NCBI RefSeq assembly: GCF_030463565.1
Contig: NC_134676.1
Location: 1,722,001-1,786,000, forward strand
Direction of reading: 5' to 3'
Source: Pelecanus crispus
Lineage: Eukaryota; Chordata; Aves; Pelecaniformes; Pelecanidae
DNA: 64,000 bases
Part shown: in pieces, positions 46,851-58,412 of the stretch
How the letters are laid out: every line of letters starts with the position of its first letter
Position numbering within the stretch: position 1 is the stretch's first letter
Notes under the pieces: generated by a model
Seen by the model: the letters and a program-made list of their open reading frames with translations, nothing else
The model's database searches: none
What the model was told of the DNA's origin: nothing
Made by a program: the position numbers and the translations under genes

Positions 46851-49574
46851 TCCATGTCTGCACTCATACACAGAGTCAGAGCTCACCTCTTGGTGCTTGC
46901 CACCGTAACTCCACCGAGCTCAACAAAACTCCATCAGTTCATGCCGGTAGGGTATTTAATCCATTATATGTTTCCTAAGCAATAATAATTCCACAGGGTA
47001 TGCTCGTATTTTCTGCACCATGATTCAACAACCAGGGTCTGGTTAGTTAAGAATAAGAGGAATGAATGAGGTTCGTCAGAAACCAATATCTTCTTCTGCC
47101 CAAAACGACGTTAAAAAGAAAAGCCCTGATTATTTAGTTATTTATTGCAACTAAGTTTTTGGATTAAAATACATTTTTCATCTAGAACGTTGCCCCAGAT
47201 GTTTTTTAAGGCCCAGAAAAGGTTATTTTCCTCAAAAAAGAACATTGTCAAGGCCAGCAGATAATGACCTTGATCATTTCTGCCTGGTCAAAAATTCAGT
47301 CTGCAATTGCAAGTAATTTGCATCACTCTTTAAAATCAGATCTGTTATTTAACTTCAAAATGCACCCATTTTTCCTAAGTCCCTGTGTTACAGTGTTTTA
47401 AATATTTGATGTACCCAACTGTTCAGGAACAAACCAGGATCACTTTGACGTTGCAAACACCGAGTATCAGCACCTAAAGAACCGTGTGTGTCTGCGTTTA
47501 TTCATGCTGAAGAAAGCTGTATAATAAAGCTTGCGTTGAACTTCATCAGTTCCTTGATTTTGACTTGGTCTCCCGTGACTCTCGCTTGCTGCAGAAGCAG
47601 CAATTAGTAAGTGCTGGCCAGTTGGAAATGTAATAATGTTCCTTTTCAGTACCTGGGGCTGTTGTGATAGGAAAAAATGCTCTAATTTGAACAGACCTGT
47701 CTCATTATCTTAACTGCATTTGAGCTGATTTATAACAGCTTATCACACTGTGTCTGCGCGGGTTCCTTTTCCCTAAGTTTCCTCTGGACATTTTCATGTT
47801 ATCTACAGAAACATTACAAAATCAGAATGAAACGCCACAGAAAAATATTTCACGCAGGCCTAAACTGCATCTCTTTGGAGCAAGCTACTCCTGCGTTTCA
47901 ACAGAGCTGGCTGCGAATTTGCTTTAAAATGAGGTGGAATCACTTTTATAAACTCAGAAAAGCAGGCAGAAGAAAAACACCCAGCTTTGTGCAGTTCCCC
48001 CTCTCCCGTGGTGGTAGCCATGGTCTCCCGAGGCGCCAGTTGGTGTCGGAACTGCAGGATTTTCTATTGATTCGTGCACGGAGTTAATTAGCGACAGGGG
48101 AAAGGAAGCTGCTCGTTCGCAGAGTGGGTTTTCCGGGAGGACGGGGAAGGCACAGCCTCGCTGCGCAGACACGTCCTGGGTCCCCGCTGCTCTGCCATCC
48201 GGGGCGGTTAGGCAGGGACATGAGGGAAGACCAGGGTTTACCCCAGTAACTTGGATGACGACGTTGTGCACTTCTGCAGTGGAAGGAAGCAGTGCAAATA
48301 TCATTGCCAAAAATGCTGGAATAAGGGAGAAAAAGAAGCACTGAGTAATCCTATGCAAGGATATGCACTGATGAGAATGGGATAATTCAATTAAAAGGTG
48401 AGCCAGTGGAATGGCAAAAATATAGGTGACAGCCCCCCTTTTCTGAACCAATAGCTCAAAATTGTTTGCTCTAGTGCAAACAGAACGTATTTGCCTGGAT
48501 GAAGAGGATCGGGCAGATCAGGTCTATGCCCAGAACGAGCAGACAGCGTGGCTGTGGAGATCTCTTCTGACCATCTTGCAAGTCCCCAAGAGTGATTCAG
48601 TGAGGGTGACTTTGTGAGGCGGTCACAGAGACAGAGGGCAGGGGTGATTTGGGGATCCTATACAATGTGAGCCAACTGTCACCACCAGAACACCCGCTGA
48701 GGTAGCTTTGTGCGAGCCATCAGCCCCTCAAGGTATTCACGTATGCTCATACATCCCCCATCCAGAATATCAAACGGAAGATATTTTAGCTAGGAATCAC
48801 ATAAAAAAAATCTTTCTTTGCACGAGAAGTGTCTCTTATTACGTACAGCATAGCGAGGGCTAAAAAGCTCTGAATGAAATTAATCTGCAAAACCTGGAAA
48901 CAGAGTGCTCCTTAATGCGCTGAGCGAGCCCGACTTCCTGGGCGCTGGAAAATAGCGTGGAGTGCAGAGAACCAGGAGTGCGTTATCCTGCTAAAAATTA
49001 ATCTAACAAGATTTCCATAAAATTACGACCCACTGAGAAAAGCTTCTGGATGCGCTCTGGCTAATTTAACCCTGCAGAAGCGGCGTGTGGTTGGAGGTGC
49101 GTGGCTGCTGGCTGCGAGGTGCGGGCAGCCAGCGCTGCCGGGCACCTGGTCGCTCCTCGCCAGTACCTCTTGCTCCCCATCTGGCACCTTTCTCTTCAGA
49201 AACTCTGCCTGGGAAGAATAAAATTTGAGCCAAGCGAGAAGCTGGAGCCAAGGGCTGTGTGATGTGTGTGGAGTAATTGCGGGAGGTGACTTAGACATCA
49301 GACTTAGATTTACGATTTCAAGAAAGGCACAGCATTGAAGAAGCTTTCCAGGTGGAATGCAGCTGGATGCAAGGAATCTATCCCACAGGAAGTTCCCTAA
49401 GCCTGCAACCTTGGGTGTCAGCAACATCAGGGGAGCCTGGTGTGCTGGCTCTAAGGAGAGTTGTCCAGAGGGAGGAGTGGTGTGGAGATACCACGGCCCT
49501 GCTCTGAGATAAGGGACTCAGAAGAGCACCATGGCACTGATAAGCTGCATAATTGGTGCCCTGAGCCGACAAGC

Positions 49575-50310
49575 TGTCATGATTTTGATAAAATGCTGTC
49601 CTTTTGGTAAACTTTACTCATTATAATGTCATTATAATACTAGAACACACTCCCATCCCAAAACCTATCCGCCTCCAAGGTGAGACCGCTCCTCACTGAG
49701 CCTGCGCTCTGAATTTTTCTGAGCCTGTACCTTTAAAATGAAGCGAGAAAACTTTACAGCAATCGTAACAAAAGTATGTATGACTAGAGTCCCTCAAGCT
49801 CCACCAGAAAGGTAAAAGTACTATAAATTGGCCTAAGAGAGAGGGGATGTTGGGCAAGATACCATCGTGTACTACTCTGACCTCTGGGATCAGTCGCCGG
49901 GCTGAGCCTCTCTTCCCCCCCATCGGGACGCCTTTGGGTAAGAATCTAACACTTGGTTGTACCAAGTGCCTCCCCGGGAAACTTAGAAACCTCTATAGAG
50001 TCACTTTTAGGTCCTGTGATGCATCTGTACTATCCAAAGCTTTGGTATTTGCATGTGCCTTGCAGTCAGTGAATTTATCACTGGTAATCCAAAGAACCTG
50101 TGTGTCTGTTGCTTTAATAAATTGCTTTGATTTATTGGTCTAGCGTGATAGTGGTCATTGAACACGACCAGACGCTTTAAGTGTGGCCGTGATAGTTCAT
50201 GCAGCACGACTAGACGAAAGGTGCCTATGTTATTTGTGAATCCGTAATTGTGATAGTTCAGTGCACTGAATGCGACCGGACTTATATAACGATAAATTGG
50301 GGACCTTCCA
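49575..50310 (+). mobile_element. Solo LTR of a second ERV family (736 bp, TGTCATGA...CTTCCA)
   Basis: TG at 49575 and CA at 50309-50310 are flanked by AAGC on both sides (49571-49574 and 50311-50314). A 4-bp duplication is typical of class I, gammaretrovirus-like ERVs. A TATA-like CTATAAATT lies near 49820 and AATAAA near 50116. The segment after the poly(A) signal holds three imperfect repeats that start with GTGATAG. No coding region is attached. The family name is not assigned. Confidence 0.75.
50143..50290 (+). repeat. Three imperfect GTGATAG...CGACNAGAC repeats in the LTR U5 region
   Basis: GTGATAGTGGTC, GTGATAGTTCATG and GTGATAGTTCAGT start near 50145, 50188 and 50251. Each is followed within about 15-20 bases by a CGACCAGAC, CGACTAGAC or CGACCGGAC word. 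They lie downstream of the poly(A) signal. Confidence 0.75.
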
Positions 50311-51154
50311 AAGCCTCTCTTGACGCAACAGATGTGCCCCAGCGGGCAGGACGGCATTGCCTGGGGAACGTCCTTGGGCTGGCGGGGACGGCAGGGGTGA
50401 CCTGTCTGCTGAAGCAGCACGTGGGGGCAAGATGCGAATCCCGATGGGGTCTAAACCACAGCTGCAGCCTGAGCTCGGGGAACTGGGTCGCTCCCCCACA
50501 TCGGAACAAGAGGGGCCACAGGAATACGTGGGAACACGCGTGCCGTAGGTGCTTCACAAGCACTTTGTACCTCGTTTGGAGAAGGAACAGGTGATTTGGC
50601 GCAGAAGGAACAAATGTGGCCTTGGTGCTCCGCACCTTTGCCGAGAAGTGGCTCTTCACATTTAAATGAAAGCGTAAGACACGAAATAAAGATTCACCGC
50701 AGAGGCAATCAGCGGCGCAAATTCAAATCAGATTCATCAAGCCTTGTTAGCTCCTGCTCAGCATTGACCCAGTTGGGTCCCGGGTGGCTTCTGCAGAGCT
50801 GCTCATGTGTGGAGATGCTGCAGTCCAGGGGAGCCGCTGGCCTGGGCATCCAAATGAGCTTGAATAGCTGCTCAGTGCTCCATCGAGCACGGGAGACGTG
50901 CCGTGCATGCCGTGCTGGGGCTGCCGGTGGACCCTGCGCGTGGTCGATCACCACCCCGACCGTGCTCTAGGTGTACTCATCACAGCCTGCTCAAGATTCC
51001 CCCTACGTTATTTAGTTATTCCCCTCTACCCATAGGCACTGTTATGCAACGGACATGAACGGGAGGAAATCGGCCTTTTTCACATCATTCCCCAGGCTCT
51101 GCGATGGTTGTGTTTCTCATTCTGCGTTTTCCAGGCTATCCGAGGTCCCTCCGC

Positions 51155-51330
51155 TGTTGCGTTCAAAAAACGGGCAGAGGTGGCACTTGGGAACATGGTT
51201 TAGTCTAGTCTACCCTTGATTAGCTTAGAGTGGACTTGGTAGTGTAGGTTAATGGTTGGACTGGATGATCTTAAAGGGCTTTTCCAACCTAAACGATTCT
51301 ATGATTCTATGATGATTCTATGATTCTATA
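51155..51330 (+). mobile_element. CR1 tail with expanded octamer end
   Basis: TTCAAAAAACGGGCAGAGGT through GGTTGGACTGGATGATC to CGATTCTATG, then repeated ATGATTCT units to about 51330. It is a 5'-truncated CR1. Confidence 0.92.
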
Positions 51331-52239
51331 TCCGGAGCACAGCACAAACCACTTGGCCTTGATTTTGTAGGTAAACAAAATATCCTCCCGGTCTGAGAAT
51401 ATTGCTGGTTTTCTCTTGGTGTGATGCTGGCCCGAGAGCGCTCGCGGGAGTTCATTCCCCGTGAGCAGAGCAGCAAGAGCAGGGGGACACAGAGCCTCCG
51501 ACGGTGCCTGCTCTTGGGTAGACACTGGGGAATATAAGCATTGAAACACTCCGTGACTGTCAGTCAAAACCTGCTTTAAAATATTTTAGGATCTGTCCAA
51601 GCCTTTTACTAGTTATTCCTATTTCTCTGTCTTCCTCTTCTTTTTGCTTTTTATTTGCAGGTCTCATGTATTGGTGTTTTCACTGCTAGTGCCTGGAGCA
51701 CAAACAGCGTGTGAGGCTTTACACAGGGCGATCCTGTTCTCTTTAGAAAGCTAATATCTTTTATTTTCCATGGAAACAATCCATCAATATTTTATAATCT
51801 TCATGAGAGGTAAAAGGCTCGCTTGGCGCAGCTTAAGCCTCCTTTCTGCAAGAACTCGTAGCTATAGATGCACAATTTTCTTCTTGTCTCTGATGTCTTC
51901 ACAGTTTTGCACACACCAGTTTTTACCAGTAAAAGTTTCTGTTTGTTTCTCTTTTGCTTTGAGGATCTAATTCCCAGTGCTGTACCTTATGAGAAGAGAA
52001 TTATGCAGATAGTTTTTCTTAAAATAAAAGGTAGTGTCTCGAGATGACTATGAACAAGAAAATAGTGTTTAATATTAATTTTTAAATTGAAATTTCAACA
52101 CTCTCTTTTTTTTTTTTTAATTTTGCTTCTCTATTTGCAGTCGTTAAGGAGCCACATAAATGTTCATGGAAAAGAAATGTAAACCTCAAACACTTGAAAT
52201 ACTGACTACTTGTGAATTTTGAATTGTGACAAGGTGCCA

Positions 52240-52314
52240 CTCAAAATTAATTGCCTTTGAGTAATTTAAAGTACATGACTTGGTATAACTTGCCCAAAGA
52301 CAATTAATTTTGAG
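52240..52314. repeat. Inverted repeat, 20-bp arms with one mismatch, 35-bp loop
   Basis: CTCAAAATTAATTGCCTTTG at 52240-52259 is the reverse complement, apart from one base, of CAAAGACAATTAATTTTGAG at 52295-52314. The hairpin could form in DNA or RNA. It is not part of a recognised repeat or gene. Confidence 0.9.
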
Positions 52315-54917
52315 CAACATTAGCTCTAGCATGTGATCTGGGCTAAATTATTGAATACTGAATATTCAGAGCACAATTTGTAATTGGCAGGCCACAGAAC
52401 AAAACACATTTCAATGAATAAGTAACCGATCAAACAAGTTAGAGACCACATTGAACGGAGAATATCAGCTTAAAAAAAAAATCTTTTTCTGGCCGATTCA
52501 CGCACAAAAGGGAAGGCGAGGTCGAGAGTGCCCACCCTGCACGGGGGAGCTTTGCATTCGGCGGGGCTCGGGGAGCGGTGTCCCTGCAGCGGCAGGGGCG
52601 GGAGCTGCTGGCCCTGGAGATCCCATTTTGTCCTGCCTCTCCGCTGCGCGTTGCCAGTAGAGGATGAAGTGTGTCTGAAAACATCACACCCACCCATCTG
52701 TGCTCTGTTGGCCTTTCAGCTGGAACGGACGTTTAACGCACATTTCTGCCATCCTCCTTTCCAGCAAGTGCTAACGTCCCTGAATAACGCCGGGACCTGG
52801 CTGTGAAGATTTTTAAAAGCTCTTTCAGAGAGGAGGATATTTCTTCCTTACTTTGACTGAGACTTTTTCATCCCAGTGGGATGGAGACAGCTATTCTTGT
52901 TGAATGTCCTCCCTGCGTTGCCTGTGAGCTGCGCTGCGTGAGTGGCGGGAGGAGACATCATTAGGAGCCGAAAGATAGCGTGTGCCACGGTGTGCGATTA
53001 CGAAAGAGTGGATTTCAACTCGTTTGCCATGTAATCGTGTTTCCGTGCTCATTAGCCTTCCACTGGGATAAGGAGGAGAGTTATTTCTGTTCTAAGCCAG
53101 TGCCACAGTCGCGTCGTGGGTTACATCTGCTCGTCGCAGGCAGAGACCGCAGATCAGGCGGATGCTGGGGAAAGCCGTAGCCCCGTGGACGGACGAGCAG
53201 AGCAGCACCTAGCCAGGGTTACGTGTACCACGCTTGGTCCCACTCCTTGCCCATGCATGCTCCCTCCTCCTGGGACAGGACTGGGACTGCTTTACTGACC
53301 TCGCTAATACAGGGCAGTTTATGTCGCATGGACAGGTGGCAGTCACTGCCCAGTCCCCGCTGTCGCTGCAGAGGAAGCTCTGACACCTTTGGGTTCGGCT
53401 GCAGCGAAGTCACTATTCAGCTTTCAGGTTTAGCATTGCACCCCCAGCCACTCGTAACTCCCCCGTACTCCAGAGCCGGCCGCGGCAGAGCCTGCGGGCG
53501 CACTGGACCGATGGTGACGGTGCACGAGCAACAGCAGTCAGGTCTGATACCATGCTGAGAAAAAACCCCATCCTGTCCCATTTGCCCCAATAAGACCTTT
53601 ATCTAAAGGTCTTAGAAAAATAATTCCAGTGTCAAAATTATTCACGTATGATGGACTGAGCAACTGAATTGTGGCACGAGCAGAGCCACTTCTTCCTACC
53701 TAAGCAGCCCCATCGGCAGAGCAGCAAGATGCCTGTGGCTCCCCATTGTGTGTTCGGCGGGGAGGCGAGGACTTTAAATTGTCTTTTCCTGTGCAGTGGC
53801 CCTTGCTTGGAGCAGGGTTGTAGGTCACGCTGCAGCAGGGGGGTCACGCTCCCTGTTCCTTCCACCCGGACCTATAAACCCAGCACGCTGGAAAAAACCA
53901 TCGCCAAGAAGCAGCACTGAGCTCTCCAGACACAGGCAGCAGGGAAACACCGAGGACTGGGACACGTTGCAAGTCCCACGGAGGTAATTAGGTGCCTTAG
54001 TGAGGCTTATCAAGAGGCACTTCCCCGTTGTGATTAACAGCCCCGAACCTACTGCTCCTGGCAGCTCAGCCAAGCTGATCTCTTGGGGTTTGGGGTTTGT
54101 TACCTTTTTTTAAAGACGACTGGTGAGGAACTTCTATGGAATTTCTCTGGGCATTCGCAGAGGAGTTGGGAAATCTAATTTCCATACTGCCTGCTGCTAG
54201 AAGTATTTTTAAACTTGTATTTCCCACTTTCAAGAGACAGCACACAGCTGGCAGTCAGCCGGCAAGTCAGAACCATGTTTTTCCACAGACTACGGAAAAG
54301 GTCCATGACCAATAGTTAAGAAAAGCCAGAAGATTTTCAGAAGAGGTAAACTCACTGCAGGGGTGGTCAGCATCTCTGTTAGAAAACATGATCTGCGAAC
54401 CAAAACAGGCAGCAATTAGGTGGGTTCGGGGCTGGCCGGGGTAGGAAGCAGCTGTGGGGAACATGGCCATGTCACTGCCCGGGGACACGGGCACTCGTCC
54501 CCAGCCGTATGCAGCACCGCTGGCATCGCCCTGTGGGTACAACCAGGGTGGCTGTCACAGCAGCCCCGGCCTTCCCCGTGCAGCCGTGGCACGGGCATCG
54601 ATGGCTCTGACAGCTTCTCGCCTGGGTCGCTATAAGCCATTTTTGGTGGTCAGCTGAAGCATTTTGTTGCACTAAATGCTCTCCTAAACTTCCAGGCAAA
54701 GCTGAGGAACAGACCTGGTGAAGCTTGCTCGGTCATTTGGTTTCGCCGGACCAGTTCACTGCTGTAAGGCAGACCGAGATGTTGGGAGCCACGGACTGTC
54801 AAAGGAGAAAAATGTAAAACTAGGTGGAAGTCATCTCACCCCTCCCCTGGAGAAGCTGAGGGCAGGTTTCCTTATCACAGACCTTTTCTCTGCTGGGCTG
54901 AACCTGTTTCAATTTTT

Positions 54918-55265
54918 TGACCTTGGGACATGGTTTAGCAGGCATGGTGGTGTTGGGTTGATGGTTGGACTGGGGATCTTAGAGCTCCTTTCCAACCTTA
55001 GTGATTCCTGATTTTACTTTCATTAAAAAAGAATCATAGAATCGTAGAATAGAATCATGGAATCATTTAGGTTGGAAAAGACCTTCAAGTCTACTCTAAG
55101 CCAATCAAGGGTAGACTAGACTAAATCCAGCCACCAAGCCAGGAAACATGAAATTATTACTCTCCCCTTAGTTGGTTTAGTGGTGGACTTGGTAGTGTTA
55201 GGTTAATGGTTGGACTGGATGATCTTGAAGGTCTTTTCCAACCTAAACGATTCCATGATCCTATG
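54918..55265 (+). mobile_element. Composite double-tailed CR1 (copy c) with a nested CR1 piece in its linker
   Basis: The first tail (GGTTGGACTGGGGATC, CCAACCTTAGTGATTCC) runs into the linker, which is interrupted at 55030-55128 by an antisense CR1 fragment (AATCATAGAATCG ... GGTAGACTAGACTAAA). It then resumes as TCCAGCCACCAAGCC and AAACATGAAATT before the second tail. Confidence 0.87.
55030..55128 (-). mobile_element. Nested antisense CR1 fragment
   Basis: The reversed CR1 tail lies inside the linker of copy c. It has an internal deletion, passing from AAGACCTTCAAG directly to TCTACTCTAAGCCAATCAAG. The uninterrupted linker at 58091 shows the empty site. Confidence 0.8.
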
Positions 55266-58090
55266 ACCTCTCTTGCAAAGTGCAGATGCCAGAAAGGACT
55301 ATTCTAGGTGTCTCAGCCCAGTCCAGGAGACTCCTCACAAAATGGGAATGGGAGAAAGTCCACATCACTGATTAAGGCCTTTGCATCCTCATTGAAGTCT
55401 GTCTTTTGATGTCTTGTGAGCTGACGCAAATCCTAAATTTCCAGGTCATTGGATACCTGTGCATCCTCCATCTTCAGCGTGGCTCAGCACCGCTTTGTAA
55501 TTGCTGACCTCCTAGGAGTCCATGGACTATTTCTAAGGGACCATGAAGGGTAACTGAGAAAAACTGGTCTAGTGGAAGGAAGCAGAAAGTAATGAAGCAA
55601 TGTTTGCCCAAGGAAACATTGAGCTGAACAGATTGGATTCACCCAGTCAAGGGAACGATATATCTCATCGACTTTGTCAGCTGAACCTCAGAGCAGACTG
55701 AAACCAAACCGCTCTGTGCAATTTCTTCAGCAACCTAAAAAGGGTCATTAAAACCCGCCAAGTTATTTTTAAGAATTACTCATGTTGCTCACACAGTTGT
55801 GCAATACTACATTACTGTATAATGTAATCATTTTAGTACATATATTAAAGTAGGAAAAATTCTGATTTCATAGCTGAAAAGAGAAAGATACTTAGAATCA
55901 TGGAATGGTTGACCGATAACATTAAAATAGTAGATAACTTCTGGAGAGAGAATAGTTCTGTAAATTCAATCACTGTTTCAGGGGGTTAATCTGCACCTAC
56001 ACAGTACCAGGCACCATGGGATGCTGGGATGCGACTTGAGTTTCTTACCCACAGAGTAGCTTAAATAATAATCTACACATTATAATCATACAGGAATACA
56101 GTGTTAATATCAAGACCTTCTTGTATAAGCAGGGGTTATTATCTTCTACACATTTTAGGGCACACACTAAATTAAGAAATTAATAATTGATCTAATGGCA
56201 CCAAGTTCTTTTAGCTACGCTGTGAAATGCTATCTGGAGTACACCGCAAAGAACAGACTGGGGATGCCAACAGGGATTAGCATTTGTATCTAAAAGAATA
56301 CGGAAGCTCATTATATTAAAAGCTGTATAATAGGGGACAGACACAACAGCATTGTCTAGAAGAAAAGTGATTGTTTCAAACCAAGTTTTCCAGTTCCACC
56401 ACTACACCTATCACTAGTCATCTGCTTACAGAGGCAAGAGATGAAGGCTGCTTGTTGCGGCGTTAAGCAGACAGCGTAGTCTGCAGCCTCTGATGAACTG
56501 TCTGGGTTATTTTTAAATTTTACACATGTGAGAATAAGCGATTTAACTGTAATGAAACAGAACTGGTTTCATGCTGCCTCTGTCTTACTGGTGTAAGACT
56601 TAGTTGCGATCTGCTCCTCCTTGTTCCCATGAAAATCCAGGTAACGTGTTCCAGGTATTGTATTAGCAGTATAACTCCGTAAGCTACAGTTTGCCGTTTC
56701 TGTAGAATTATTGGATATTTCCAGCACAATCTATCCATTTGAGACCTATCAAAGAAGCAACAAATCCTTGCGGAGGAGAAGCGCTGAGCCGTACGAAAAG
56801 GCTGAGCCGCAGCAAGCATCCTCGAGGCAAGCTGGCAATGGCAGGACTGGTGACGCTGCCCTTGGAGCAGAGAAGAGACAATAACAATTTGTCAAAAGTA
56901 TGTCGCTAATGTCTATCAGATGAAGCGTTATTACCATTCCGCATGACTCGAGGGCTCCTCTCTGATCGCGGTATCGGAGGGTGGAGGTGGAAGGCTCTGG
57001 CTGGGGACTCAGGACCACCGTGACGGTACAGGAGCCCCGGCGCTGGCCCAATGCCTGCACGTGTGGTTAATGCAGCGCCTCGGGGCAGGAAGGATTGGAA
57101 TGGGAGTGGGAGGAATCGGGGCGGCCGTATATGCACGGGCCATCCCCGGGAAGGGCTACGCCTGGACGGGGCAATTTTGGCTGCTGCCTGCACGGCAGTG
57201 AGGCTGTGCCCCGAGGATGCTGCAGTGCAAAAGGAGCGAGAGCAAATGCCAGGCATCACCGGCTACAGCACCTGCGTTAGCACGGCTGCTCTCCAGGCAA
57301 CTCCATTACAGGACCACTTTTCAACAGCCACTCCACCAATTTGCAATAAAGTGGTTTTTTCAGATATTGTGCGACTTTCCCCAGCAGAAACAGTCAATCT
57401 TTGCTGTAGCAAACATCATCTCTAACATAGTTACTTGATTCAAAATATATCTGAAGAAATTCCAGTTAAGGCTGAGGGGAAAACGGTGTATGAAGATGTT
57501 GCAAAGAGCCCAAGTCTTCTTCAAAGTGGGAGCATCCATTTGTGCAGGAGGCCAGAGTGCACTCTGGCAAAGCGGGGTGCCCGGGGGGTGCAGCCCTGTG
57601 CATGCCCGCCTGCTCCCCTGCTAAATCCAGGCCCCCGGTTGCCTGCTCCCCTGGTCCTGCAGGTCCACCCTGGCCGGTGCATCTCGGTGCCTGGCTGCTG
57701 GCAGAGGTTATATCTGCCCTGTGAAATAACAGGTCCCCGAGGGAGCATCAGGCAAGAAATATTGATTCCATGAATTAAACCTATTTCCTTGGGCAGTTCC
57801 TTGGGGCAAGCATGCGAGGTAGCATGGGGAGATTAGAAAACAGCCTCAATAATTGAAAGAAGCTCTGCAATTAAGTTTGATGCTGCTCATTTAGGTCAGC
57901 TGCGTTTCCCAAGTTCAGCCCATGCGATGCTCTTCACTCTCACTGCTCGTTTCTCAGACTCACAAATGCAAAAGCTCTTGCACCAACCTGAATGCAACGA
58001 CAAACAGCCTGTGCAAGGTTTTGTAAATGTTCCTTATCTTGGGGATACCGATGCACTGATGATGGCATCAGGCATGCAGTGTTTGTACTC

Positions 58091-58412
58091 CTGCCCAGAG
58101 AGGTGGGGGAGTCCCCATCCCTGGAGAGGTTCAAAAAATGGGCAGAGGTGGCACTTTGGGACATGGTTTAGTGGGCATGGGGGTGTTGGGTTGATGGTTG
58201 GGCTGATGATCTTAGAGGTCCTTTCCAACCTTAGTGATTCCTAGTTTTACTTTCATTAAAAATAATCCAGCCACCAAGCCAGGAAACATGAAATTCTTAC
58301 TCTCCCCTTAATTGTTTTAGTGGTGGCCTTGGTAATGTTAGGTTAATGGTTGGACTTGATGACCTTGAAGGTCTTTTCCAGCCTAAACGATTCTGTGATT
58401 CTATGATTCTAT
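58091..58412 (+). mobile_element. Composite double-tailed CR1 (copy d), most complete
   Basis: GCCCAGAGAGGTGGGGGAGT and GGGCAGAGGTGGCACTTTGG lead to a first tail ending near 58252 (CTTAGTGATTCCTAG). A linker of about 65 bp follows, then a second tail (GGTTGGACTTGATGACC to TATGATTCTATTC). Confidence 0.9.

Noticed and set aside
47200..47360. AT-rich stretch with ATTTGCAT and other factor-site-like words, possible conserved enhancer
   Set aside because: Conservation cannot be judged from one sequence, and such words are common in AT-rich DNA.
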